Assembly: GCF_000419605.1 (NCBI RefSeq)
Contig: NZ_ATTI01000001.1
Location: 2,762,501-2,826,500, forward strand
DNA from: Sphingomonas phyllosphaerae 5.2
Lineage (GTDB): Bacteria; Pseudomonadota; Alphaproteobacteria; Sphingomonadales; Sphingomonadaceae
DNA: 64,000 nt
Direction of reading: 5' to 3'
A program made the position numbers and the translations under genes. This document shows positions 8,816 through 17,066 of the stretch, in pieces; within the stretch, counting starts at the first letter, position 1; each line of letters opens with the position of its first letter. Below the pieces are notes generated by a model. That model saw nothing but the letters and a program-made list of their open reading frames with translations. It searched no databases and was not told where the DNA came from.

Positions 8816-9685
8816 TCACAGCGCGGGATCGATCGCGACGCCCGCGCGCCGCGAGGCCGCGACCAGCGTGTTGCGCATCAGCACCGCAATCGTCATCGGC
8901 CCGACGCCGCCGGGCACCGGGGTGATCGCCCCGGCGACCTCCGCCGCGCGCGGATCGACATCGCCGACCAGCCCCGCCTCCGTGCGGTTGATGCCGACGT
9001 CGATCACGGTTGCCCCGGGCTTGATCCAGTCGCGCTGGACGAAACCCGCAATGCCGACCGCGGCGACGACGATGTCCGCCTGCCGCACATGGCCCATCAC
9101 ATCGCGCGTCCGGCTGTGCACGGTGGTGACGGTGCAGCTTTCCCGAAGCAGCAGCGCCGCCATCGGCTTGCCGACGATGTTCGAACGGCCGATCACCACC
9201 GCCTCCAGCCCGGCGAGGTGCGGATGGATGTCCTGGAGCAGCATCAGGCAGCCGAGCGGGGTGCACGGCACCAGCCCGTCCAGCCCGGTCGCCAGCCGCC
9301 CGGCATTGACCGGGTGGAAACCGTCGACGTCCTTGTCGGGATCGATGCGGGTGATGACCGCACGTTCGTCGATGTGGCGCGGCAGCGGCAGCTGCACGAG
9401 GATGCCGTCGACGGCTTCGTCGGCGTTCAGCCGGTCGACGAGCGCGATAAGCTCCGCCTCGCCGACATCAGGCGACAGGCGGTGCTCGAAGCTTTCCATA
9501 CCTGCCGCGACCGTCGCCTTGCCCTTCGAACGGACGTAGACCGACGACGCCGGATCCTCGCCTACCAGCACCACGGCCAGCCCGGGCTTACGCCCGGCGT
9601 CCCGCGTGAAGGCGGCGGCGGCGGTCGCGACACGGTCGCGCAGGGTGGCGGCGAAAGCTTTGCCGTCGATGATGCGGGCTGTCAT
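8816..9685 (-). CDS. folD: Bifunctional methylene-THF dehydrogenase/cyclohydrolase FolD
   Basis: A 289-residue protein that interconverts 5,10-methylene-, methenyl- and 10-formyl-tetrahydrofolate in the cytoplasm with NADP. Visible landmarks are YVRSKGKA with the catalytic Lys, VQLPLPRHI, the DKDVDGFHP folate-site motif, the Rossmann segment [11 protein letters not shown], and the closing [11 protein letters not shown]. Length is normal. Its ATG overlaps the stop of the DUF167 gene (ATGA). folK, another folate gene, lies about 7 kb away in a separate unit. Confidence 0.98.
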   Translation of the reverse strand: MTARIIDGKAFAATLRDRVATAAAAFTRDAGRKPGLAVVLVGEDPASSVYVRSKGKATVAAGMESFEHRLSPDVGEAELIALVDRLNADEAVDGILVQLPLPRHIDERAVITRIDPDKDVDGFHPVNAGRLATGLDGLVPCTPLGCLMLLQDIHPHLAGLEAVVIGRSNIVGKPMAALLLRESCTVTTVHSRTRDVMGHVRQADIVVAAVGIAGFVQRDWIKPGATVIDVGINRTEAGLVGDVDPRAAEVAGAITPVPGGVGPMTIAVLMRNTLVAASRRAGVAIDPAL

Positions 9686-9984
9686 GGCACGATCGCATAA
9701 AGCGAAGCGGCGGTGCGCGCCAGCGCTTGCGGATCGCCGGCGATCGTCAGTCGCTTCGTCCGCGCGGTCTGGCCGGCGACCAGCGTCACGTTGCGCTTCG
9801 CTACGCCGAAATGCCGCGCTACCAGCGCGATCAACGCCGAATTCGCTGCGCCATCGACCGGCGCGGCGGCAAGCCGCGCGCCAAACTGCGTGTCATCACC
9901 GGCCAGCAGGGCATCGCGACCGCCACGCGGCGTCACCCGTACCGCGATCGCGATGCCGTCCGCCGTCTGCCGCCAAGCCGTCAG
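9682..9984 (-). CDS. DUF167 (YggU-like) protein, probable CTG start
   Basis: About 100 residues of the DUF167/YggU family: [14 protein letters not shown] near the start, then [23 protein letters not shown] and the basic [15 protein letters not shown]. YggU-like proteins are small, uncharacterised, and usually sit beside yggT, as here. No ATG, GTG or TTG lies in frame between the family N-terminus and a long unrelated stretch inside yggT. The only sensible start is a CTG that overlaps the yggT stop as CTGA, exactly where an ATGA junction would be expected. The 3' end overlaps folD by four bases. The gene is real by conservation; the start is an inference. Confidence 0.8.
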   Translation of the reverse strand: MTAWRQTADGIAIAVRVTPRGGRDALLAGDDTQFGARLAAAPVDGAANSALIALVARHFGVAKRNVTLVAGQTARTKRLTIAGDPQALARTAASLYAIVP

Positions 9985-10289
9985 ATCGCAGCGCCCGTCG
10001 CCGCGCTGACGGCGATGTTGTTCAGGATGATGTTCAGGATCGCGAGCAGCACCAGCACCACGGCCGGCGCGAAGTCGATCCCCCCGGTATTGGGCAACAT
10101 CCGCCGGATCGGACGGTAGAGCGGCTCGCTCAAGCGATCGAGTCCCTCGTACAGCGAGCGCACGAAGTTGTTCGAGGTATTGACCACGTTGAAGGAGATC
10201 AGCAGCGACAGGACGAACTGCACGATGATGATCCACCATACGAGGTTCAGGATCACCTGCAGGATCTGGATGATGGTGAGCGTCAGCAC
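9981..10289 (-). CDS. yggT: YggT family membrane protein
   Basis: A 102-residue membrane protein with two hydrophobic segments and the YggT signature between them (DRLSEPLYRPIRRMLPNTGGIDFAP). The C-terminal helix VVLVLLAILNIILNNI is typical. YggT proteins are linked to osmotic tolerance and, in relatives, to division or photosystem assembly (CCB3/YlmG); the mechanism is unknown. A GTG at 10289 gives the usual family length and follows a GGAGA; an upstream GTG at 10331 would add 14 atypical residues. It lies between argB and the DUF167 gene. Confidence 0.92.
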   Translation of the reverse strand: MLTLTIIQILQVILNLVWWIIIVQFVLSLLISFNVVNTSNNFVRSLYEGLDRLSEPLYRPIRRMLPNTGGIDFAPAVVLVLLAILNIILNNIAVSAATGAAI

Positions 10290-10356
10290 GCGATTGCGTC
10301 TCCGAATGGGTGTATCGGTAATATAGATCACCGAAGGGCCGGGCGAAAGGCCGCGG

Positions 10357-11250
10357 CTAGCGGCGGATCAGCGTTCCTGCGCCGCGCTTGGTAAATATCT
10401 CCAGCAGCATGGCATGGGGAATGCGCCCGTCGAGCACCACCGCGGCGTCCACCCCGGCCTGCACCGCCGCCACGCACGTCTCCAGCTTGGGGATCATGCC
10501 GCCGCTGATCGTGCCGTCGGCGCGCAGCGCGGCGACCGCGGCGGGATCGAGATCGCTGACCAGATTGCCCTGCTTGTCGAGCACGCCGGCAACGTCGGTC
10601 AACAGGAAGAAGCGTGCCGCCCCCATCGCCGCCGCGATCGCACCGGCCATCGTATCGGCGTTGATGTTATAGGTGTGACCGTCCGCGCCGATCCCGATGG
10701 GGGCGATCACCGGGATGATGCCGTCACGGCTGAGCGAATCGATGATGCGCCGATCGACCGCGACCGGCTCGCCGACGAAACCCAGGTCGACCTTGCGCTC
10801 GATCCCCTGCAACGGATCGGGCGCGCGGCTGCCGACCTTCTCGGCTTGCACCAGCCCGGCGTCCTTCCCCGAAATACCGACCGCACGGCCACCGGCGCGG
10901 CCGATCCAGCCGACGATCTCCTTGTTGATCGATCCGGCGAGGACCATCTCGGCGATCTGCGCGGTTTCGGCATCTGTGACGCGCAACCCGTCGACGAAAC
11001 GCGACTCCACTCCCAGCCGCTTGAGCATGCGCCCGATCTGCGGGCCGCCGCCGTGCACCACGACCGGGTTGATCCCGACCGCCTTCAGCAACACGACGTC
11101 CTCGGCGAAATCGGCCTGCGCTTCAGGATCGCCCATCGCATGCCCGCCGTATTTCACGACGAACGTCTTGCCGGCGTAGCGTTGCAGGTACGGCAGCGCT
11201 TCGACCAGGGTTTCGGCCTTCAGCGCGGGCGACAGGTTCGGATCGGTCAT
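10357..11250 (-). CDS. argB: Acetylglutamate kinase ArgB
   Basis: A 297-residue amino-acid kinase-fold enzyme that phosphorylates N-acetylglutamate, the second step of arginine synthesis, in the cytoplasm. KYGGHAMGD near residue 34 supplies the phosphate-binding Lys and glycines, [10 protein letters not shown] follows near residue 64, and the C-terminal [14 protein letters not shown] segment reads [12 protein letters not shown]. The long N-terminal helix ([17 protein letters not shown]) is the one that allows hexamer formation and arginine feedback inhibition in many bacteria. It is second in the minus-strand operon. Confidence 0.98.
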   Translation of the reverse strand: MTDPNLSPALKAETLVEALPYLQRYAGKTFVVKYGGHAMGDPEAQADFAEDVVLLKAVGINPVVVHGGGPQIGRMLKRLGVESRFVDGLRVTDAETAQIAEMVLAGSINKEIVGWIGRAGGRAVGISGKDAGLVQAEKVGSRAPDPLQGIERKVDLGFVGEPVAVDRRIIDSLSRDGIIPVIAPIGIGADGHTYNINADTMAGAIAAAMGAARFFLLTDVAGVLDKQGNLVSDLDPAAVAALRADGTISGGMIPKLETCVAAVQAGVDAAVVLDGRIPHAMLLEIFTKRGAGTLIRR

Positions 11251-11287
11251 GCCGGCGCCATAGCGGCGGCGGGGCCGGCGCGAAAGG

Positions 11288-11959
11288 TCAGGCGTCCAGC
11301 CGCCGCCCGACCGCCACCATCAGGTAGATCAACGGCGGGACCAGCGCGATCGACAGCACGACCTTCGCCAGCATCTGCCCTGCCATCAGCCAGCCGACCG
11401 CCGACATGCCGAAGGCGATCGAGATGAACAGGATCGAGTCGACGATCTGGCTCAGCGCGCTGGCGGTCGCGGCGCGAAACCACAGCAGCTTGCCGCCCTC
11501 GCGACCCTTCAGCCACGAGAAGATCGTCACGTTCAGCGTCTGGGACACGCCATAAGCGACGATCCCGCCCGCCCAGATCCACGGCGTGGCGCCCATCATC
11601 TGGTTGAAGGCGGCGAGATGCCCGGCGTTCATCTCCGGCGCAGGCGGCAGCACCAGTACGACAAGCGTCAGCACCATCGAGACGAGCAGCGGCACGAACC
11701 CCATCAGCACCAGCCGGCCGGCCATCCTTTGCCCATGCAATTCGGCAATCGCGCTCGATGTAACGACCAGCAGCAGGAAAGCGAAAATTCCTGCCTCGAC
11801 TGCCAGCGGCGGCAGCCCCACCAGCGGCCCGAGTTGCGAGATCGTGCCGAGCGACACCTGTTTGTTGCCCAAAACGCCCGCGATGCAGACCATTCCGCCG
11901 TAGAAGATCGAGAAGGCGAACAGCGAGCGGGGGATCGGGGCGGCGGCAGCGGGTTCCAT
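11288..11959 (-). CDS. yhhQ: Queuosine precursor transporter, VUT/YhhQ family
   Basis: A 223-residue protein with six or so membrane helices. VUT (DUF165) family marks include a [16 protein letters not shown] opening, [13 protein letters not shown] in the second helix region, and the late [17 protein letters not shown] motif. E. coli YhhQ imports the queuosine precursors preQ0 and preQ1, and VUT proteins in other bacteria are assigned the same role. queH, the epoxyqueuosine reductase, is also in this window (about 40.3 kb), consistent with a queuosine-making or salvaging host. It is the first gene of the operon that continues into argB. Confidence 0.9.
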   Translation of the reverse strand: MEPAAAAPIPRSLFAFSIFYGGMVCIAGVLGNKQVSLGTISQLGPLVGLPPLAVEAGIFAFLLLVVTSSAIAELHGQRMAGRLVLMGFVPLLVSMVLTLVVLVLPPAPEMNAGHLAAFNQMMGATPWIWAGGIVAYGVSQTLNVTIFSWLKGREGGKLLWFRAATASALSQIVDSILFISIAFGMSAVGWLMAGQMLAKVVLSIALVPPLIYLMVAVGRRLDA

Positions 11960-12093
11960 GCCGTTCCGTAGCGGGAGCGACCGGCCACGGGCAAGGACTT
12001 GCGTCGATCCCGCTACTCCCTGCCTATCGTTCTTGGCTGGCGATCATGCCCGGTGCATGTCATGGCGCGGACCTTCGGCTGCGAAGAAGAAAA

Positions 12094-13428
12094 ATGCAAA
12101 GAATCCTCATCGGTCTGGCGGGCATCGTCGTCATCCTGCTGCTCGCGGTGCTGCTGTCGGCAGACCGGCGCGCGATCCGCTTGCGGATCGTGTCCAGCGC
12201 GTTCGCGTTGCAGGCCGCGATCGCGGTGATCGTGCTTTACTGGACGCCGGGGCGCGCGGCCTTGGCGGGCGCATCGTCGGGGGTGGCGGCGCTGCTGGGC
12301 TATTCGCAAAAGGGTACCGAATTCCTGTTCGGCAACCTCGCCAGCCCGGCCGTGGGCGGGCAGAGCTTTGCGATCGCGGCGCTTCCGGTCATCATCTTCT
12401 TCGCCAGCCTCGTCTCGATCCTCTACTATCTCGGCGTCATGCAATTCGTGGTTCGCTGGATCGGCGGCGCGATCGAAAAGGTGATCGGCACCAGCAAGGT
12501 CGAGAGCCTGTGCGCGGCCGCCAACATCTTCGTCGGGCAAAGCGAATCACCACTGGTGATCCGCCCCTATCTGGCCGGGCTGACCCCGGCGCAGGTGTTT
12601 ACCGTCATGACCAGCGGGATGGCGGGTGTCGCGGGCACGATCCTGGCTGCCTATGCATCGATGGGGATCAGCATCGACTATCTGCTCGCCGCCAGCTTCA
12701 TGGCCGCGCCCGGCGGCATCCTGATGGCCAAGATCATCATGCCGGAGCGCGTGATGGCGCCCGAAGGCGAACTGCCGCTGGGCGACGTGCCCGACGAGGC
12801 GCGGCAGATCGCGCTGGCGGAAGCGCGGATCAGCGGGCGCGGTCCCGCTGCGCTGCTTCCGGAGGGCACGCCCGGCGAGCCGCTGCCCGAAGCGACGCAC
12901 GACGAGGAAAAGCCCGCCAACCTCATCATGGCCGCCGCACAGGGTGCGCAGACCGGCGTGAAGCTGGCGGTGGCGGTCGGCGCGATGGTGCTGGCGTTCG
13001 TCGCGCTCGTCGCACTGGCGAACGGGCTGCTTGGTGCGGTCGGCGGCTGGTTCGGGCATCCGGAGCTGAGCTTCCAGGGGTTGCTGGGCTATGTTTTCCA
13101 GCCGGTGATGTTTTTGCTGAACGTGCCGTGGAACGAAGCCGGGATCGCCGGCGGGCTGTTCGGCGAGAAGATCGTGTTGAACGAATTCGTCGCCTACATC
13201 GACCTCGGCAAGCAAGCGGCACAGCTCTCCCCGCGCACGATCGCAGTGGTGACGTTCGCGCTGTGCGGCTTCGCCAACTTCAGTTCGATCGCTATCCAGA
13301 TGGCGGTGACCGGCAGCCTTGCGCCCAACCAGCGGCCGACGATCGCACGACTGGGGCTGCGCGCGCTGGCGGCCGGGAGCCTCGCCAACCTGATGAGTGC
13401 AGCGCTCGCGGGGCTGCTGATCGGCTGA
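12094..13428 (+). CDS. nupC: NupC family concentrative nucleoside transporter
   Basis: A 444-residue inner-membrane protein of the CNT family, which couples nucleoside uptake to a Na+ or H+ gradient. The core motifs are present: ANIFVGQSESPLVIRPYL (nucleoside/ion binding on TM4), MTSGMAGVAGTILAAYASMG, and the late NEFVAYIDLGK and TFALCGFANFSSIAIQ segments. The N-terminal helix pair and the acidic cytoplasmic loop around residues 225-275 are normal. The start follows an AAGAAG-type ribosome site. It is divergent from yhhQ. Cytidine deaminase (37.5 kb) could use the imported nucleosides. Confidence 0.95.
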   Translation: MQRILIGLAGIVVILLLAVLLSADRRAIRLRIVSSAFALQAAIAVIVLYWTPGRAALAGASSGVAALLGYSQKGTEFLFGNLASPAVGGQSFAIAALPVIIFFASLVSILYYLGVMQFVVRWIGGAIEKVIGTSKVESLCAAANIFVGQSESPLVIRPYLAGLTPAQVFTVMTSGMAGVAGTILAAYASMGISIDYLLAASFMAAPGGILMAKIIMPERVMAPEGELPLGDVPDEARQIALAEARISGRGPAALLPEGTPGEPLPEATHDEEKPANLIMAAAQGAQTGVKLAVAVGAMVLAFVALVALANGLLGAVGGWFGHPELSFQGLLGYVFQPVMFLLNVPWNEAGIAGGLFGEKIVLNEFVAYIDLGKQAAQLSPRTIAVVTFALCGFANFSSIAIQMAVTGSLAPNQRPTIARLGLRALAAGSLANLMSAALAGLLIG

Positions 13429-13740
13429 ATCTCAGCACGCGAGCGGCTCATTCGCGTCGTTGCGAGTGCCGTGACGCATGACGTTGCCCACGCCACGATC
13501 GTAGTGGCGGCACGTGGTCCGCCACCTCATCAAAAAGATTGCCGTTCCGTCATCCCTAAGTCGACCCGGAGCCGCACTTCCGACGCCCTTGATCGACAGC
13601 GAACCGCCGATCGATCCGGGAGACATCACCCGATCCGGGGAGACGCAACTCGCCCCTCCGCCGCGAATTTAGGCGCGCGGCCCAACCGCGCCGCCGCGGC
13701 TAGATCCAACCACCGCTTACCGCCCAGTTGAACAATCAAG
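13429..13740. other. Intergenic gap without a recognisable gene
   Basis: About 310 bases between nupC and the PEP-CTERM terminator. Short frames occur on both strands but none has a family motif or a ribosome site. No repeat or RNA gene is seen. Confidence 0.5.
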
Positions 13741-13774
13741 AAAAAAGGCCGCCGGATCGCTCCGGCGGCCTTTT
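13741..13774 (-). terminator. Rho-independent terminator, bidirectional
   Basis: A perfect ten-base stem GGCCGCCGGA/TCCGGCGGCC closes a TCGC tetraloop. On the minus strand it is followed by six U, ending the PEP-CTERM gene; on the plus strand four U follow. It is the clearest intrinsic terminator in the window. Confidence 0.9.
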
Positions 13775-13796
13775 GCACGCAACCGTGAAAGTCGAA

Positions 13797-14594
13797 TCAG
13801 GCGATGCTGATCTTGGTCGCGCTACGGCGACGGCGCAACGCCGCGCCGACCACGCCGAAGCCCAGGATCATCGTCATCCAGGTCGTCGGCTCGGGCACGC
13901 CGCTCGTCACCTTGATCGAGTTCAGCTTGAAGGAGTCGTTCCGGTTGTCAGGGCCATTGACCGAGCCGCCGATGATCCAGACGTTGCCCGCCTTGTCCGG
14001 CGACAGATTGTAGTTCTGCGTCGCAGTATTGTACTTGGCGCTGTCGCTGTTGAACCAGAAGTTGCCCGACTGCTTGCTGGCATCGTAGCCGAGGCCGTTC
14101 GTGATCGAGTTCAGCATCGTGCTCGTCATCGTCGCGTTATAGTTGCCGGCTGCGCGTGCGATGAATGCATCGTTGTCGCTGTAGTTGTTGCCGTTGATCG
14201 CGAACGGGTTCAACACCGCCGATTGAAGCGACACAACCTTGTCGAACTGCAGAACGACGAACTCCCACCCGTTGAGATTGTCGATCGTGTGCACGTTGCT
14301 GCCGACCTCGCCCGCCTGCAGAACGCCGAGGCCGTTCGCGCCCCACGATGCGAGCGCCGACGCGGTGTAGTTGCCGTCGAGGCCGCGCGTCCAGGCGGTC
14401 GCCTTCACGTTGAGCGTCTGCTTGTTGTCGGTCGAGGTGACGGTATAATTGATGCTGTTGTACGCCGTGTTCGTCTTGATCGCGGCGGCGCCAGACTTGC
14501 CCACCGCGGTGTCGATGATGAAGTCGGCGGCCTGTGCCGGCACTGCGGCGACGAGCGCCCCGGCGGCGAGCGCGACGTGCGCGAAACGAATCAT
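13797..14594 (-). CDS. PEP-CTERM sorting domain protein
   Basis: A 265-residue exported protein. The N-terminus is a Sec signal peptide (MIRFAHVALAAGALVAAVPAQA) with cleavage after AQA. The mature part is rich in Asn, Ser and Thr without cysteines, as usual for surface or matrix proteins of this class. The C-terminus has the full sorting signal: VPEPTTW, a hydrophobic helix, and a terminal RRRR cluster, the form common in sphingomonads. Exosortase/EpsH systems are thought to cleave this tag and hand proteins to the envelope or exopolysaccharide matrix; no exosortase gene is in the window. AAGGGG precedes the chosen ATG, and a strong terminator follows the gene, so it is monocistronic. Confidence 0.92.
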   Translation of the reverse strand: MIRFAHVALAAGALVAAVPAQAADFIIDTAVGKSGAAAIKTNTAYNSINYTVTSTDNKQTLNVKATAWTRGLDGNYTASALASWGANGLGVLQAGEVGSNVHTIDNLNGWEFVVLQFDKVVSLQSAVLNPFAINGNNYSDNDAFIARAAGNYNATMTSTMLNSITNGLGYDASKQSGNFWFNSDSAKYNTATQNYNLSPDKAGNVWIIGGSVNGPDNRNDSFKLNSIKVTSGVPEPTTWMTMILGFGVVGAALRRRRSATKISIA

Positions 14595-14756
14595 TGAATT
14601 TTCCCCTTCGAAACTGGTCTTTCGTTGACAACTGTCTCGCCGGTTCGTCGCGCAGACGCAACGACGTGCCGCAGTGCACACGTCTCAATAGGAGACAAGT
14701 CAGCGGGTTATGCCTGATGCTGGCATCGCACGCGTCGAGCGCCTATGTGCTCCGTG

Positions 14757-15620
14757 ATGACCGAGATCACCGTCGCCGCGCTGCAACTCGCCTTCTCCGC
14801 CGATATCGACGCGAACATCGCCAGGGTGTCCGAAGCGGTGCGCGAAGCGCATGGCCGCGGGGCGCAGGTGATCCTGCCGCCCGAATTGTTCGAGGGTGAA
14901 TATTTCTGTCGCGTCGAGGACGAGGCGCTGTTCGCCAATGCCGCGCCCGTGAACGAGCACAAGGCGGTGCTGGCGATGCAGGCACTGGCCGAAGCGCTCA
15001 AGGTGCACATCCCGACCAGTTTCTTCGAGCTCGATGGCCCGCACCATTACAATTCACTGGCGATGATCGGGCCGGACGGCGAGATCCAGGGTGTCTATCG
15101 CAAGAGCCACATTCCTGACGGTCCGGGTTATGAGGAGAAGTTCTACTTCCGCCCTGGTAACACCGGCTTCAAGGTGTGGAACGGCCCGCGCACGCAGGGG
15201 CACCAGACGAAACTCGGCGTCGGCGTCTGCTGGGACCAATGGTATCCGGAGACGGCGCGGGCGATGATGCTGATGGGAGCCGAGCTACTGTTCTATCCGA
15301 CCGCGATCGGCAGCGAGCCGCACGACACCTCGCTGGATACCGCGCGGCTGTGGCGCCGCGCAATGGTCGGCCATGCGGTATCGAACGTCGTGCCGGTGAT
15401 CGCCGCCAATCGCGTTGGGGTCGAACACGGCCAGACCTTCTACGGCACCAGCTTCATCACGGACGAGCGCGGAGACATTCTTGCCGAGCTGGGCCGGGAG
15501 GAAGAGGGCGTGATCGTCGCGACGATCGATCTGGCCCGCGTACGACGCCACCGCGCCGCGTTCGGCTTCTTCCGCGATCGTCGACCGGAACTGTACGGTC
15601 GGCTGGTGCAGGATATCTGA
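14757..15620 (+). CDS. aguB: N-carbamoylputrescine amidase
   Basis: A 287-residue nitrilase-superfamily amidohydrolase. The Glu-Lys-Cys triad can be placed at Glu43 (LPPELFEGEYF), Lys116 (YRKSHIPDGPGY) and Cys158 (GVGVCWDQWYPE). The WDQWYPE and THDTSLD-like HDTSLDTARLWRR segments are characteristic of N-carbamoylputrescine amidase, which yields putrescine, CO2 and ammonia in the agmatine route. The partner agmatine deiminase (aguA in that pathway, unrelated to the GH67 gene here) is not in the window. An in-frame ATG at 14745 is an alternative start; neither has a clear ribosome site. Confidence 0.93.
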   Translation: MTEITVAALQLAFSADIDANIARVSEAVREAHGRGAQVILPPELFEGEYFCRVEDEALFANAAPVNEHKAVLAMQALAEALKVHIPTSFFELDGPHHYNSLAMIGPDGEIQGVYRKSHIPDGPGYEEKFYFRPGNTGFKVWNGPRTQGHQTKLGVGVCWDQWYPETARAMMLMGAELLFYPTAIGSEPHDTSLDTARLWRRAMVGHAVSNVVPVIAANRVGVEHGQTFYGTSFITDERGDILAELGREEEGVIVATIDLARVRRHRAAFGFFRDRRPELYGRLVQDI

Positions 15621-15639
15621 CCGCCGCCCCCCAGCTCGA

Positions 15640-16296
15640 TCAGGGACGCAATTCCAGCGCGCGGGCGAACACTGCCTCGAACATCGCTGGCGTCAGCCGT
15701 CCGGTATTCTGATTTTAGCGTGAGCAATGATAACTGTCGATCAAGACGCGTCCGTCAGGCACGCGGTGCTCGGCGAGGTGCGCAAAGCGTGCCTTGGGAA
15801 GCCGACCGCCCAGCACCTTCACCGTCGACTGGTGTGCGATCTGCCCCAACGCCACGAACACGCGCGCGTTCGGCAACGCCTCGACCTGCGCGGCGAGATA
15901 TCCGCGGCAGGTGCGCACTTCCTCGGGCGTCGGCTTATTGGCGGGCGGCAAGCACTTGACCGCATTGAGGATCATCGCGCCGCGCAGCCGCACGCCATCG
16001 TCGGGGCGTGCCGCGAACTCACCGTCCAGCAATCCGAAACGCGCCAGCGTGCCGAACAGCAGCGGCCCGGCACCGTCACCGGTGAACGCGCGTCCGGTGC
16101 GGTGCGCGCCGTGCATCCCCGGCGCCAATCCGACGATCGCCAGCCATCCATCGGGATCGCCGAACGCCGGCACGGGGGCGTTCCACCAGTCAGGATGCCC
16201 TGCCCCCACCTCTTCCCGGAAAGCGGCCAGCCGCGGGCACAAGGCGCAGTCACGCGGCGGCTCGGTGTCGGGCAGCGAAGGGGGTGCGAAGGCCAT
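15640..16296 (-). pseudogene. Type-5 uracil-DNA glycosylase interrupted by an in-frame stop
   Basis: The first 193 codons encode a family-5 (UdgB-like) uracil-DNA glycosylase: four Fe-S cysteines (CALC at 17-20, NAVKCLPP, VRTCRGYL), the motif GLAPGMHGAHRTGRAFTGD, and the terminal DSYHCSR motif that carries the active-site His. A TAA at 15715-15717 then stops the frame. The same frame continues for 24 codons, beginning NQNTGRLTPAMFEAVF and ending at a TGA at 15640-15642. That is the C-terminal motif the family needs (the expected residue at the stop is Tyr, TAC or TAT), so a single base change has cut the gene. The truncated form would lack the conserved GRLT segment. It is either a young pseudogene, a readthrough case, or a base-call error. 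The N-terminal ATG lies 23 bp from divergent folK. Confidence 0.8.
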
Positions 16297-16319
16297 GCCG
16301 GTGCGATAGGCGCAGCACG

Positions 16320-16808
16320 GTGAGCGGTTCAATCTATCTCGTCGCACTCGGCTCGAACCGTCGCGGGCGGCACGGGCCTCCACGTGTGGAGGTCATCGCG
16401 GCGCTCGCGCTGCTCGGCGGGTGCGCGTCGCCGATCGTCGCCAGCGCGCCGCTCGGCCCGTCGACGCGCACCTTCGCCAACGCCGCTGCCTTGATCGCCA
16501 GCGACGAGGCACCGCCGGCGCTGCTCGCGCGGCTGAAGGCAATCGAGCGCGCGTTCGGCCGACGCAACGGGCGGCGCTGGGGGCCGCGCGTGATCGACCT
16601 CGACATCATCGCCTGGTCGGGGGGGCGCTGGCGCAGCGCGACGCTCGCCATCCCGCATCCGGCGTTCCGAACGCGCGCTTTCGTGCTGACGCCGGCCTGT
16701 GCGATCGCACCGCAGTGGCGCGATCCGGACAGCGGGCTGACAATGCGTCAGCTTCATGCCCGGTTGACCCGCGCGCGCCCCGCCCCTAACCGGCTTCGAT
16801 CCGTGTGA
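16320..16808 (+). CDS. folK: HPPK, 2-amino-4-hydroxy-6-hydroxymethyldihydropteridine pyrophosphokinase
   Basis: A 162-residue HPPK, which transfers pyrophosphate from ATP to the pterin in folate synthesis. The family motifs are the opening YLVALGSNRRG, the central FGRRNGRRWGPRVIDLDII with the catalytic Asp pair, and IPHPAFRTRAFVLTPAC. The start is a GTG, chosen because it places the first strand at the usual distance; no ATG fits. The stop codon at 16806-16808 is followed at once by the first base of tRNA-Lys. Confidence 0.93.
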   Translation: MSGSIYLVALGSNRRGRHGPPRVEVIAALALLGGCASPIVASAPLGPSTRTFANAAALIASDEAPPALLARLKAIERAFGRRNGRRWGPRVIDLDIIAWSGGRWRSATLAIPHPAFRTRAFVLTPACAIAPQWRDPDSGLTMRQLHARLTRARPAPNRLRSV

Positions 16809-16884
16809 GGGTCCGTAGCTCAGTTGGTAGAGCAAGCGACTTTTAATCGAGAGGTCCCGGGTTCGAGCCCCGGCGGACCCACCA
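16809..16884 (+). tRNA. tRNA-Lys (TTT)
   Basis: A 76-base tRNA including an encoded CCA. The acceptor arms GGGTCCG/CGGACCC pair fully, the D arm is GCTC/GAGC, the anticodon loop is CTTTTAA (anticodon TTT) and the T arm is CCGGG-TTCGAGC-CCCGG. The anticodon stem pairs only at its inner three positions; the outer two appear as A-G and G-A. It starts directly after the folK stop. Confidence 0.95.
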
Positions 16885-17066
16885 CACGGATGCGGCACGC
16901 AGGCACGTTCTGTGCGCCAGCCTGCCATCGGCGTTGAGGCCCCTAAGTCGAACCCGCGCAGCCCCGGGCACCACCTTGCAGCGGCGTAACGGTTCTACCG
17001 CCGTCATTAGGCCCGCGGTCGGTGGGAAGGTCGACAGCGGTCATCGGTGAAGTGCGAGCCTCGCGC

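Noticed and set aside
9910..10500. Possible extra gene in the yggT/DUF167 overlap
   Set aside because: The long frame from 10239 is only an extension of DUF167 read through yggT; its first 85 residues match nothing.
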